The translations under genes and the position numbers were made by a program. A DNA stretch of 38,987 nt from Actinomycetota bacterium (GTDB taxonomy: Bacteria > Actinomycetota > Thermoleophilia > Solirubrobacterales > 70-9): the NCBI GenBank assembly GCA_030917845.1, contig JAUPTY010000004.1:1-38987 (forward strand), in the 5' to 3' direction. Shown in pieces: positions 8,394-16,460 of this stretch (position 1 is its first letter; each line of letters opens with the position of its first letter). The notes under the pieces were generated by a model. It did no database searches. It had not been told where the DNA came from and worked only from the letters and a program-made list of their open reading frames with translations.

Positions 8394-9235
8394 TCCCGGT
8401 CTTCGGACCTGGGCGGTTCGGGCGGCGCCTGATCGGAGGGCGCCAGGTCGGGCGGATCCTCCTTTGATGGAGGATCGTCGGGCATCATGATTCCGCCACC
8501 GACCAGGTCCCTGAATTTCTCCTTGAAGCGCTGGGTTCGCCGGTCCGGCCGGAACCGCTTCTCCGCCCGGGCCTGCTTCGATGGGTTCTTTTCCCCGTAG
8601 CGGCGCTTGGCCCAGGCCGACCCGGGCTTGCCAAGACGGCAAGCGCCGTAGATCGCTATCGGATACATGAAGAACCCGAGAAAGCCGTGGAGCACCCGCT
8701 CCTTCAGGAAGCAGATACCTACCGTGATCAGGATCATCAACGCCAGGCCAAGGCTGAAGAGCAGCACGCCAAGCGAGTCGGTTCCGATCTCGAAGGGCCG
8801 GGCCCCGATCATGATCAGAGCGAGAACGAGCGCGGTGAGGACGGTTGCGTCAATCGACCTGCGGCCTTCCTCCGACCAGTAGACATCCTCGAGGTGCAGC
8901 CAGAGGGCGAACTCGTCGATGGTCAGTCCGATACCAACCCCAAATGCGAGGCCGCAGATGTTGAAGACCCAGCTGTCGCCGTCAACCGCAAATCCGAGCG
9001 CACCGGCAGCCATCATCAGGACGATGCCGAAGACGTGATGGTGAACGTGGAGGCCGCCTTCGCTGACGATGCTGCCAGGCCACCACGGGACCTTCGGGCT
9101 TCGCATCAGACGGGTACTGAGGCGGATGAAGGCAAACGACAGCAGGAAGCCGATCAGAACCAGGAAAATCGCTTCCTGATCATTGCTCTGGATCTGGTCG
9201 ACCCAGAAGTCGCTGAGGATCGAAGACTCAACCAT
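8390..9235 (-). CDS. Polytopic membrane protein with His/Asp/Glu cluster, function unknown
   Basis: A 281-aa protein with about five to six hydrophobic segments in the first 200 residues (for example [55 protein letters not shown]) and a basic then Pro-rich acidic tail. GLHVHHH (His63, 65-67) follows the first helix and [15 protein letters not shown] (107-120) follows the third, so acidic residues and histidines are concentrated at the membrane face and could bind metal. I chose ATG 9235 because an upstream in-frame start at 9310 would overlap the divergent gene and its ribosome site. I do not recognise a named family. Confidence 0.7.
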   Translation of the reverse strand: MVESSILSDFWVDQIQSNDQEAIFLVLIGFLLSFAFIRLSTRLMRSPKVPWWPGSIVSEGGLHVHHHVFGIVLMMAAGALGFAVDGDSWVFNICGLAFGVGIGLTIDEFALWLHLEDVYWSEEGRRSIDATVLTALVLALIMIGARPFEIGTDSLGVLLFSLGLALMILITVGICFLKERVLHGFLGFFMYPIAIYGACRLGKPGSAWAKRRYGEKNPSKQARAEKRFRPDRRTQRFKEKFRDLVGGGIMMPDDPPSKEDPPDLAPSDQAPPEPPRSEDRD

Positions 9236-9273
9236 GGCCCCAATCCTGCCATGCCGGGCCGCCGGAGGGCCGC

Positions 9274-11295
9274 ATGCCCGATCATGTGCGAATGAGCAAC
9301 CGCCTGGCAACCGAGACCAGCCCCTATCTCCTCCAACACAAGGACAACCCGGTCGACTGGCATCCCTGGGGTCCCGAGGCCCTGGCCGAAGCCGCCGAAC
9401 GCCAGGTACCGATCCTGCTGTCGGTCGGCTACGCGGCCTGCCACTGGTGCCACGTGATGGAACGCGAATCCTTCGAGGACGAGACGACCGCCGCCTACAT
9501 GAACGAGCATTTCGTTCCGGTCAAGGTGGACCGGGAGGAGCGTCCGGACATCGATTCGATCTACATGGAGGCGGTCCAGGCGATCACCGGGCAGGGCGGC
9601 TGGCCCCTGACCGCATTCCTCGACCCTGCCGGGGTCCCCTTTCACGGCGGCACCTACTTCCCGCCGGACAACACTCGCGGAATGCCCAGTTTCATGATGG
9701 TGATGGAGGCCGTGATCAAGGCCTGGGACGAGAAGCGTGACGAGATCCTCGCCCAGTCCGGTGACGTCCGGACCCGGCTTGGTGCGGTCGCGCTAATCGG
9801 CGCCCCGGAGGGTGATCTGGACCCGGACCTCCCCGCCACCCGGGCCGGCAACCTCTCGGAACAGACGGACATGGAGAGGGGCGGGTTCGGCCCGGCACCG
9901 AAGTTCCCGCCGGCCTCCGCCCTCGACTTCATGCTCGGCCAGGGCGAGACCGCCGCCGCCGAAGTGACTCTCGACCGGATGGCCGCCGGAGGCATCTTCG
10001 ACCAGCTGGCCGGCGGCTTCGCCCGGTACGCGGTTGACGAAGAGTGGCTGGTCCCGCACTTCGAAAAGATGCTCTACGACAACGCCCTGCTCGCCCGCAC
10101 ATATCTGCGCGCCTGGCAGGTGCTCGGGCACGAGCGCTACCGGCTGGTCGCTCAGAAGACCCTCGACTGGGCCATGTCGGAGATGCTCGACCCTTCGGGT
10201 GGCTTCTATGCCTCGCTCGACGCGGATTCAGAAGGTGTCGAAGGCCTTTTCTACACCTGGACCCCGGAAGAGGTCACGGCCGCCCTCGGTGATCGTGCGC
10301 CGCGGCTGATCGAAGCCTTTGGAGTCACGGCGGAAGGCCATCTGGACGGGCGAAGCGTGCTTCACCTTCCCGGCGGGGTGCCACCCGACGAGTTCGACCC
10401 CGAACTGCTGGAGCTCGCGGATGAACTTCTCGCCACCCGGGCCGAGCGGATCACGCCGGCCCTCGACGACAAGGTCCTCAGTTCCTGGAACTCGCTGATG
10501 ATCTCCGCCCTGGCCGAGGCGGGAGCCGTACTCGACCGGCCGGACTATCTGGACGCAGCCCGTCGCTGCGCGGACTTCATCTGGAACGGAATGCGAAGCC
10601 CTCAGGGCAACCTGCTCCGCACGTGGCGACACGGCGAGGCCAGGCTGAACGCCTATCTGGAAGATCACGCCTTCCTTCTGGAGGCGTTGCTCGACCTCTA
10701 CCAGGCAACTTTCGAACCGGCCATCTTCGACCGGGCGAGAGCCGTTGCGGAAACGATGATTGACAGGTTCGCCGACCCGGGCCGGGGCGGCTTCTTCACG
10801 ACATCCCATGATCACGAGGACCTGATTGCCCGACGCAAGGACGTGGGCGACCATCCGATCCCGGCCGGCAGTTCCTCGGCCGCTCTCGGGCTGCTGCGGC
10901 TTTCCGGCCTGACCGGCGAAGCCACCTACCGGCGCAAGGCCGAGGAAGTTCTGAAGCTGCTGGCCCCGGCGACGGCCCGCCAGCCGGGCGCCTTCGGGCA
11001 CCTCCTCCAGGCGCTCGCGCTGTACCACTCGCCGGCGCCTGAACTGGCAATCGTCTGGCCCGAGGATTCCGACCGCGAAGCCGCCAGGCCCCTGACCGGT
11101 GAAGCGCGGCGGCGTTACCGGCCAAATCTCGTGATCGCCGGTGGACCTGCCGGGATAAGTACCCCTCCCCTGCTCCGGGACCGGGTTCCGGTCGATGGCC
11201 TGCCGGCCGCATATGTTTGTGAGAGCTTCACCTGCAAGGCGCCGGTGACCGACCCGGCCGAACTCGGAAAGGAACTCGATGCCCTCGAGCAATGA
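9274..11295 (+). CDS. Thioredoxin-domain protein of the DUF255/YyaL (SSP411) family
   Basis: A 673-aa protein of the YyaL/spermatogenesis-associated protein 20 family. The diagnostic N-terminus reads [21 protein letters not shown], then [17 protein letters not shown] with a CxxC redox pair (Cys56, Cys59), that is a thioredoxin-like domain. The remaining 500 residues resemble an (alpha/alpha)6 barrel of the glycoside hydrolase/epimerase type ([21 protein letters not shown] and the [17 protein letters not shown] segment are typical). Cellular function is poorly defined in the family. Start ATG 9274 has GGAGG 5 nt upstream; ATG 9292 is an alternative. The next gene starts 17 nt before its stop. 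Confidence 0.88.
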   Translation: MPDHVRMSNRLATETSPYLLQHKDNPVDWHPWGPEALAEAAERQVPILLSVGYAACHWCHVMERESFEDETTAAYMNEHFVPVKVDREERPDIDSIYMEAVQAITGQGGWPLTAFLDPAGVPFHGGTYFPPDNTRGMPSFMMVMEAVIKAWDEKRDEILAQSGDVRTRLGAVALIGAPEGDLDPDLPATRAGNLSEQTDMERGGFGPAPKFPPASALDFMLGQGETAAAEVTLDRMAAGGIFDQLAGGFARYAVDEEWLVPHFEKMLYDNALLARTYLRAWQVLGHERYRLVAQKTLDWAMSEMLDPSGGFYASLDADSEGVEGLFYTWTPEEVTAALGDRAPRLIEAFGVTAEGHLDGRSVLHLPGGVPPDEFDPELLELADELLATRAERITPALDDKVLSSWNSLMISALAEAGAVLDRPDYLDAARRCADFIWNGMRSPQGNLLRTWRHGEARLNAYLEDHAFLLEALLDLYQATFEPAIFDRARAVAETMIDRFADPGRGGFFTTSHDHEDLIARRKDVGDHPIPAGSSSAALGLLRLSGLTGEATYRRKAEEVLKLLAPATARQPGAFGHLLQALALYHSPAPELAIVWPEDSDREAARPLTGEARRRYRPNLVIAGGPAGISTPPLLRDRVPVDGLPAAYVCESFTCKAPVTDPAELGKELDALEQ

Positions 11296-11776
11296 GGTCG
11301 CCACGAACTACTTCGCCTGCGTAACCCGGCAGGACATCGAAGGGATGATCGACTGCTGGGCTCCGGGCAGCAGTGCCCGCTTCATCGGCATGGACGAGCT
11401 CCAGGTCGAACGCGACTATCCGGTCTGGTTCGGAAATCTCTTCTCCTGCTTTCCCGACTTCAGGTTCGAAGTGGAAAACATCATCGCCGGAGAAGACGAG
11501 GCCGCCGTCCGCTGGCGGGCCACCGGCACCTTTGACGGCGAGGGCATCTTCGAAGGCTTCCGCCCGAACGGAGCCACGATCGACATCGAGGGAATCGACC
11601 TCCTGACCATCGAGGACGGGAAGATCACCGGCATCATCGCCCTACTGAACGGCCTGGACATGGCCCGTCAGCTGGGGGCCGTTCCACCCCGGGGCTCCTT
11701 CGCCGATCGTGCCATGGCCGGCGCTTTCAACGCCAGGACCGCAGTTACTTCAAAGATTCGCGAACTCCGCAGCTGA
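11279..11776 (+). CDS. SnoaL-like / NTF2-fold protein
   Basis: A 165-aa protein with the signature of the SnoaL-like polyketide cyclase group in the NTF2 superfamily: an N-terminal helix pair ([21 protein letters not shown]), [21 protein letters not shown], then [13 protein letters not shown] and [20 protein letters not shown]. Such proteins form cone-shaped pockets and range from isomerases to ligand binders, so no reaction is assigned. The start lies inside the end of the DUF255 gene (17-nt overlap), which implies co-translation. The C-terminal 30 residues extend beyond the NTF2 fold. Confidence 0.8.
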   Translation: MPSSNEVATNYFACVTRQDIEGMIDCWAPGSSARFIGMDELQVERDYPVWFGNLFSCFPDFRFEVENIIAGEDEAAVRWRATGTFDGEGIFEGFRPNGATIDIEGIDLLTIEDGKITGIIALLNGLDMARQLGAVPPRGSFADRAMAGAFNARTAVTSKIRELRS

Positions 11777-11808
11777 CCGGAACGTTCAGCTTTGGGGCCT
11801 GACCTGCC

Positions 11809-13161
11809 TCAGAGGACCGGCAGGAAGCTGTCCACTTCGAAGGGGGTCACCTGGACGCGATAGGCGTCCCATTCCTGGCGTTTCAGTTCGATGAAACGCC
11901 GGAATGTGTGTTCACCCAGGGTGCGGAGCACCAGTTCGGAATCGGCGGCCAGCTCGATTGATTCCCCGAGGGTGGCCGGCAGCTGCTCGATGCCACGTCG
12001 GGAAAGTTCGTCGGGACCGAGGTGGTAGAGGTTCTCCTCCATCGGCTCGGGCAGTTCGTAGCCCTTCTCGATTCCCTCGAGTCCGGCCTGAAGCATGCCG
12101 GCCAGGCAGAGGTACGGGTTGCATGCCGGGTCCGGGCAGCGGATCTCGACCTTGGCTCCGTCCGGGTCGGTGCCGTTCTGCTGGGGCACCCTGATCAGCG
12201 AGGAGCGATTGCGCCTCGACCATGAGAGGTAGACCGGGGCTTCGAAACCGGGGACCAGCCGCTTGTAGGAGTTGACCCACTGGGCGTAGAGCGGTGCGAT
12301 TTCGCGGGCGTGGCGAAGCTGGCCGGCGATGAAGGCCTTGGCGGTCTGCGAGATCGCCCCCGGTTTGCCGCCGTCGAAGAAGACGTTCTCCCCGTCCTTG
12401 ATCAGTGACTGGTGAAGGTGCATGCCCGAGCCGTTGGCTCCGCCGAGCGGCTTCGGCATGAAGGTCGCATGCCAACCCTGCTGGACTGCGTACTCCTTGA
12501 CCACGATCTTCGAGGTCATGACGTCATCGGCGGTCAGCAACGCCCCGGCAGGCTTGAGATCGAGTTCGTGCTGGCTCGGCCCGGCCTCGTGGTGGGTCGA
12601 GGCAACGTGAACGCCCATCTGTTCGAGGGCGAGAACCGTTTCCCGCCGCACGTCGGATCCGGCATCAAGGGTGGTCAGGTCGAAGTAGCCGCCTTCGTCG
12701 AGGACCTCGGGTATTCCGCCCTCCGGCCTGGCCGACCGGAAGTAGAAGAACTCGAGTTCGGGCGCCACTACATAATCCTCGAAGCCGAGGTCTGCGGCGC
12801 GCTTGAGGGCCCGCTTCAGGACCCAGCGCGGGTCGCCCTCGTAGGGAAGCCCTCCCGGCACCTCGATGTCACAAAACATGCGGGCGACCGCATCGGTTCC
12901 GCCGGGCCGCCAGGGAATCAGGCTGAAAGTGGAGGCATCGGGACGGGCGACCATGTCCGATTCCTCGACCGGGTTGAAGCCGGTCAGGGAGGCCCCGTCG
13001 AAGCCGATCCCCTGCTCGAAGGCCCGCTCGAGTTCACTCGAATTGATCGAGAAGCTCTTGAGATGACCGAGGACATCGGTGAACCAGAGCCGGACGAACC
13101 GGACGTCGTTTTCCTTGACTGCGGCGAAGACGTCTTCCGGGGTATTGGTCTGAACTGCCAT
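11809..13161 (-). CDS. glnA: Glutamine synthetase type I, GlnA2/alpha-like
   Basis: A 450-aa GSI enzyme making glutamine from glutamate, ammonia and ATP, or a gamma-glutamyl-ligase relative. The N-terminal beta-grasp opens with RFVRLWFTDVLGHLKSF (residues 21-37), close to mycobacterial GlnA2. Catalytic-domain landmarks are FDGASLTGF (54-62), the metal-binding PELEFFYF (134-141), HHEAGPSQHELDL (190-202), MHLHQS (247-252) and NSYKRLVPG (297-305). A tyrosine is present at ENLYHL (Tyr379), the site adenylylated in GSI-beta, although the protein has alpha-type length. I chose ATG 13161 because AAGGAG precedes it at good spacing; the longer open frame would invade the divergent gene. Biosynthetic GlnA and polyamine-catabolic GlnA3/GlnA4-like roles are both possible. 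Confidence 0.88.
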   Translation of the reverse strand: MAVQTNTPEDVFAAVKENDVRFVRLWFTDVLGHLKSFSINSSELERAFEQGIGFDGASLTGFNPVEESDMVARPDASTFSLIPWRPGGTDAVARMFCDIEVPGGLPYEGDPRWVLKRALKRAADLGFEDYVVAPELEFFYFRSARPEGGIPEVLDEGGYFDLTTLDAGSDVRRETVLALEQMGVHVASTHHEAGPSQHELDLKPAGALLTADDVMTSKIVVKEYAVQQGWHATFMPKPLGGANGSGMHLHQSLIKDGENVFFDGGKPGAISQTAKAFIAGQLRHAREIAPLYAQWVNSYKRLVPGFEAPVYLSWSRRNRSSLIRVPQQNGTDPDGAKVEIRCPDPACNPYLCLAGMLQAGLEGIEKGYELPEPMEENLYHLGPDELSRRGIEQLPATLGESIELAADSELVLRTLGEHTFRRFIELKRQEWDAYRVQVTPFEVDSFLPVL

Positions 13162-13263
13162 CGGACTCCTTGGAGGGGCGAAAGAAATGGCTTGGTAGCC
13201 GGGATCGAGGTGCTTCTGGCGGAAACGATACGCGAACCGGCTTGCAAGACGCCGCCGAAGGGG

Positions 13264-13306
13264 GTATAACTTACTTGCGGTAAGTAACCAGCTAAAAGTA
13301 AAGTAA
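13264..13306. promoter_or_regulatory. AAGTAA repeats at the glnA / AhpD-like divergent promoter
   Basis: An inverted repeat TTACTT (13271-13276) / AAGTAA (13282-13287) with a 5-nt spacer is followed by two more direct AAGTAA copies at 13296-13301 and 13301-13306. It abuts TATAAC (13265-13270), usable as a -10 rightward and, read as TTATAC, leftward for glnA. It looks like an operator cluster; the binding protein is unknown. Confidence 0.45.
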
Positions 13307-13378
13307 TGGCTCGCTAAACGGTAACTAAAGGCGTGGATCGAGTCGTCACTCCGAGAAATAAGTGGGAAGCGTGACATC

Positions 13379-13945
13379 GTGACCGTAAAGACTGAAGTCA
13401 GCCGATTCCATATCCACGACGAACTGACAGCGCCCGATGAGAGCGCGCCGATCCTCAAGAGCATTCAGGTGGGCGGCCGTCAGGTAAACAAGCTGGTCGG
13501 AGTTCTGGCCGGTTCCCCGGCAGTGCTCAGGGCCTATACGCGAATGCGGGCCGAACTCCAGCAGGGTGAGCTCCCCCAGGCCACCCGGCAGCGGATCGCC
13601 CTCGCCGTAGCCGAGCATCGCGGTGACGCATACAGCGTCGTCCAGTACGCAAAGTCAGCCCGCCAGGCCGGTCTCGGTCTTGACGAGGTGACTCGCGCCC
13701 GGAGCTTCGCTTCCGCCGATCCGCGGGAACAGGCTCTGCTCACCTACCTCAAGGCCGCGCTCGAGGCAGAAGGCGACCCGCCGATCTACCTCCACGAGGA
13801 AGCCCGTGAGGCTGGCTGGGATGACGAGCAGATTCTCGAAGCCCTGGCCCACGTGGCGATGGGTGAATTTCAAAGCGTGATGGCCGCAGCTGCGGCTCTC
13901 CCGAAAGATCAGGCAACACCTCGGGTTCTCCCCGACGCCGCCTGA
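13379..13945 (+). CDS. Carboxymuconolactone decarboxylase/AhpD-like protein lacking the redox cysteines
   Basis: A 188-aa all-alpha protein. The segment from LPQATRQRIALAVAEH to SARQAGLGLDEV matches the AhpD/CMD core helices, and the C-terminal half (EQALLTYLKAAL, WDDEQILEALAHVAMGEFQSVMA) matches the second half of YciW/AhpD-like peroxidase relatives. In active AhpD the core reads Glu-x-x-x-Cys-x-x-Cys-x-x-x-His; here both cysteines are replaced (Asp83, Ser86) and the His is Tyr90, so thiol peroxidase chemistry is unlikely. The start is GTG 13379. It is divergent from glnA across an operator-like region. Confidence 0.72.
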   Translation: MTVKTEVSRFHIHDELTAPDESAPILKSIQVGGRQVNKLVGVLAGSPAVLRAYTRMRAELQQGELPQATRQRIALAVAEHRGDAYSVVQYAKSARQAGLGLDEVTRARSFASADPREQALLTYLKAALEAEGDPPIYLHEEAREAGWDDEQILEALAHVAMGEFQSVMAAAAALPKDQATPRVLPDAA

Positions 13946-14025
13946 TCACTCCCAAAACGGGTCCTCTCTCCCATCCGGACCCAGGACGAGGCCACTCTCC
14001 CTCCCTTAACTGGCCTCGACCAACG

Positions 14026-14058
14026 AAAAAGGACCGCCCTTCAGGGCGGTCCTTTTTT
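14026..14058. terminator. Bidirectional rho-independent terminator
   Basis: A perfect 9-bp GC stem GGACCGCCC/GGGCGGTCC (14031-14039/14044-14052, loop TTCA) is flanked by A5 on the left and T6 on the right. It ends the AhpD-like gene rightward and the secreted-protein gene leftward. Confidence 0.9.
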
Positions 14059-14084
14059 GCTTCGTACCTCTCGAAGTGTCTTCG

Positions 14085-14867
14085 CTAGCGGCTCTCCACC
14101 CGGACCCCGTAGGTCAGGGCGCCGTTGAAGCGGCAGTCGTAGGGGGAAAGACTGTCCACCTTGATCTGGGCCATCGAGTTGCGCATGTTCGGAGTGCGGT
14201 TACAGACACTCTTCTCGCGGCTGGCAACCCAGCTGTTGTTGGTATTGAACTGGTCGCAGACTGCAGCGTTTCGCATCCGCTCGTTGCCGTTCACCTTGAT
14301 GATCTCGCAGGCCGGAGGAACCGAAAGCGCCGGAGCCCAGGTCGGAACGATCAGGGCGACGTAGTCACCCTTGTTGACCTTGATCCCCGGAACGTTGAAG
14401 GTGGCGGTCCGGCCCATGAAGTTGCTCAGGTTCTGAACCTGACTACGACGCCGGAGCTTGTAGACGATCTTGCCGCCCTGATTCTTCTTGGCGAGAACTC
14501 CGATCGCAGCTTGCGGCTGTGCACCGAAATTCGACTTGAAGAATCTGGTGTCGCTCACGCTCGGCTTGCCGAGTTTCAGGCGCCAACGTGTGATCTTGCC
14601 GATAAACGGCACCTTGTAGGCATTGGCAATTCCTCCGGCCTTGGCCTGGAACCCGCTGACGATCACGATCGACTGGCATCGCTCTGGACAGAGCGGCACT
14701 CTCTTGGCGTTCGACTGACCGAGGTACACGGCCTTGCCGGGGGCGGCATCTGCCTGGTTGCCGGGTCCACTGAAGATCGCGATACCCGCGATCAGGGCGA
14801 CCAGCGCAGCGAATGCGGCGAGTGCCTGGGTGCTGCGACTGACGGTCATTAAGTTCCTTGCTGACAT
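14085..14867 (-). CDS. Secreted protein, function unknown
   Basis: A 260-aa exported protein. After a short basic N-terminus a hydrophobic stretch (ALAAFAALVALIAGIAIFSG) is followed by small residues (ADA-AP), consistent with a signal peptide or N-terminal anchor. The mature part is basic, beta-rich and contains six to seven cysteines (for example VPLCPERCQSIVIVSG and CEIIKVNGNERMRNAAVCDQF), likely disulfide bonded outside the cell. I do not recognise the family; the layout resembles secreted proteins common in Solirubrobacterales. Start ATG 14867 has AAGGAG about 11 nt upstream; ATG 14849, with AAGGAA 4 nt upstream, is equally possible. The 210 bases between it and the RlpA-like gene hold no gene I can see. 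Confidence 0.65.
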   Translation of the reverse strand: MSARNLMTVSRSTQALAAFAALVALIAGIAIFSGPGNQADAAPGKAVYLGQSNAKRVPLCPERCQSIVIVSGFQAKAGGIANAYKVPFIGKITRWRLKLGKPSVSDTRFFKSNFGAQPQAAIGVLAKKNQGGKIVYKLRRRSQVQNLSNFMGRTATFNVPGIKVNKGDYVALIVPTWAPALSVPPACEIIKVNGNERMRNAAVCDQFNTNNSWVASREKSVCNRTPNMRNSMAQIKVDSLSPYDCRFNGALTYGVRVESR

Positions 14868-15077
14868 AAGTTCAATTGCTCCTTGTGTGGAAATCACCCA
14901 CGCGAGAGTTCCGTTTCACGCGGCGGGTCACGGTACAAACAGGCGAAAACCCGCGATGGATCGGTTTTCCCCTGCAAAGAAACGGTCGGTGACCGCTTCT
15001 GCCAGTTGCGGACGACGACGAACCAACCGCGGATGGCTTCCCGCGCCGGAACAGCTTCGGCTAAAACAGCTTCGCGG

Positions 15078-15776
15078 CTACCGGCCGCGGCTGATGATCG
15101 CGTGGCGCACGTTGCCGACGCCGGCGGAGGTGAGACCGACTGCCTTGGCGGCAGCTGCGGTCAGATCCCAGGTGCGGCCCGCGATGTAAGGGCCGCGGTC
15201 GATCACCGGGGCGATGATGTACTTGCCGCGGAAGCCGATCAGGACCCGGGTGCCACAGGGAAGGGTCTTGTGGGCGAGGCCAACCGTGGACGGCCGCAGG
15301 GTGACCTTGCCGCAGGCGGTGCCGTTGCCGTAGAGGCCCGGTCCGTACCAGGAAGCATGGCCGGTCCCGAGCGAACGGACCATCGCCTTGGCGGTGTTCG
15401 GATTGACAACGCCACTGCTGGCGATGCCGGCCGAAGCCTGGAAGCGGCGTACGGACCTCGTGGTCGGACGGTCGAAGCTGCCAGCCAGCGATCCGGAGAG
15501 CAGCCGCTTGGAGCGGACGATGCTCTTGAGGACGGTGACGTCAGCTCCGGTCATGCCCTGACGAAGGACGCGGTTGCCGAAGCGGGTTCCGCGGACGGCG
15601 GCGGGACCGGTTGAGGGGCCAGTGGAAGAGGATTTCGGAGTCGCCACCCCGATACCGCCTGAAGCGGCACCTGCGTTGTCGGTCTTGCCACCGATAGCAG
15701 CGATCGCGAGAAGCGCAACGGATGCGACGAGAATTGCGGCGATATTCAGTTTGCCCAGCCTGAAGCTGCGAACCAT
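15078..15776 (-). CDS. Secreted RlpA-like protein with peptidoglycan-binding domain
   Basis: A 232-aa exported cell-wall protein. Residues 10-28 are a hydrophobic signal/anchor. Residues about 72-135 form a PG_binding_1 domain (LRQGMTGADVTVLKSIV, PTTRSVRRFQASAGI). Residues 139-232 are an RlpA-type double-psi beta-barrel: GHASWYGPGLYGNGTACG, LAHKTLPCGTRVLI, the conserved acid in VIDRGPYIAGRTWDLT and the tail KAVGLTSAGVGNVRHAII. The family acts on or binds glycan strands; some members are lytic transglycosylases. The 5' leader carries a c-di-AMP riboswitch, tying expression to wall/osmotic signalling. Ribosome site AAGGA sits directly before the ATG. Confidence 0.86.
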   Translation of the reverse strand: MVRSFRLGKLNIAAILVASVALLAIAAIGGKTDNAGAASGGIGVATPKSSSTGPSTGPAAVRGTRFGNRVLRQGMTGADVTVLKSIVRSKRLLSGSLAGSFDRPTTRSVRRFQASAGIASSGVVNPNTAKAMVRSLGTGHASWYGPGLYGNGTACGKVTLRPSTVGLAHKTLPCGTRVLIGFRGKYIIAPVIDRGPYIAGRTWDLTAAAAKAVGLTSAGVGNVRHAIISRGR

Positions 15777-15794
15777 TCCTTCGTCTCTCTTTCG

Positions 15795-15930
15795 GAAGCT
15801 TGCGGGGTTAGCTGTCGGGCTCGCGCTGAAAGAGCAGCGCTACTTGGCAGATGCCAATGATTCGCCCCTGGACCGGTGTCCTTTGGGTCCCCCGTTCTCC
15901 GCGGTCTTGAGGCGGAGATTCAGCAGAAGG
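15795..15930 (-). ncRNA. Cyclic di-AMP riboswitch (ydaO/yuaA leader) of the RlpA-like gene
   Basis: Reading the minus strand, the leader shows the conserved blocks of the ydaO/yuaA element in order: CTGAATCTCCGCC (15923-15911), AACGGGGGACCCA, GGGGCGAATC, a variable hairpin with GCGCTG/CAGCGC, and CCGACAGCTAACCCCG before the gene. This class binds c-di-AMP and in actinobacteria is typically found before RlpA-, NlpC/P60- and resuscitation-factor-type wall genes, usually turning them off when ligand is high. Block identity is recognised from memory of the consensus, not from a covariance search. Confidence 0.85.
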
Positions 15931-15998
15931 TGAGGAAACATTAGCAAACGCTCACGGACGGAGGTGATTTCGCTCTGTGACTTTTGTCCGTTTCTCCA

Positions 15999-16013
15999 TG
16001 AACTGACAGTTCA
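15999..16013. promoter_or_regulatory. 15-bp perfect palindrome upstream of rnpB
   Basis: TGAACTGACAGTTCA is a 7-bp perfect inverted repeat around a single A. It lies between the divergent riboswitch transcript and the RNase P RNA promoter. It resembles an SOS box (GAAC...GTTC) but with a 5-nt spacer instead of 4, so a different regulator is likely. Confidence 0.4.
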
Positions 16014-16056
16014 CATACTTCCGCTCACATTTCGACCCGAACCCCCTCCCCTCTCG

Positions 16057-16062
16057 TACAAT
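16057..16062 (+). promoter_or_regulatory. -10 element of rnpB
   Basis: TACAAT lies 7 nt before the first base of the RNase P RNA helix P1 (16070), exactly where a -10 for that transcript should be. Confidence 0.6.
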
Positions 16063-16069
16063 GTCCGTT

Positions 16070-16432
16070 GTGGGTCGGACGGCTGCGGGGAGAGAGAAAA
16101 CTCCTCGAGGAAAGTCCGGACACTGAAGGGCAAGGACGGTGGGTAACGCCCACCCGGGGAAACCCGCGGGAAAGTGCCACAGAAATACACGGCCGATGGC
16201 GCGACCACACGTGAGTCGCGATCAGGCAAAGGTGAAAAGGTGCGGTAAGAGCGCACCGGCGTCGTGGTGACACGGCGGCCAGGTAAACCCCGTCCGGTGC
16301 AAGACCAAACAGGATCGCTGACCCGGCCCGGCGAGATCCAGGTAGGTCGCAGGCCATGAAAGTGGCCCTCCGGTCAGATCAACCGGTGAGATAGATGGTC
16401 GTTCAAGACAGGATCCGGCTTACAGACCCACT
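16070..16432 (+). ncRNA. rnpB: RNase P RNA, bacterial class A
   Basis: A 363-nt structured RNA, the catalytic subunit of RNase P that trims tRNA 5' leaders. Hallmarks visible: terminal helix P1 (GTGGGTC 16070-16076 pairing with GACCCAC 16425-16431), GAGGAAAGTCCGGAC near the 5' end, the GGTAACGCCCACCCGGGGAAACC region, and the 3' core with AACAGGATCGCTG...AGACAGGATCCGGCTTA. This arrangement is the class A fold. A terminator follows within 5 nt. Confidence 0.97.
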
Positions 16433-16435
16433 AAC

Positions 16436-16459
16436 GGAAAGGCCCCTCGGGGCCTTTCC
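16436..16459 (+). terminator. rnpB terminator
   Basis: A perfect stem GGAAAGGCCC/GGGCCTTTCC around CTCG follows the 3' end of RNase P RNA, with only a weak T-run after it. Confidence 0.8.
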
Positions 16460-16460
16460 T

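Noticed and set aside
13162-13464. Extended glnA start upstream of ATG 13161
   Set aside because: The extra residues do not match glutamine synthetase, a good ribosome site lies before 13161, and the extension overlaps the divergent gene.
15999-16013. Reading the 15-bp palindrome as a LexA box
   Set aside because: GAAC and GTTC half-sites are separated by 5 nt rather than the 4 nt of the two lexA boxes.
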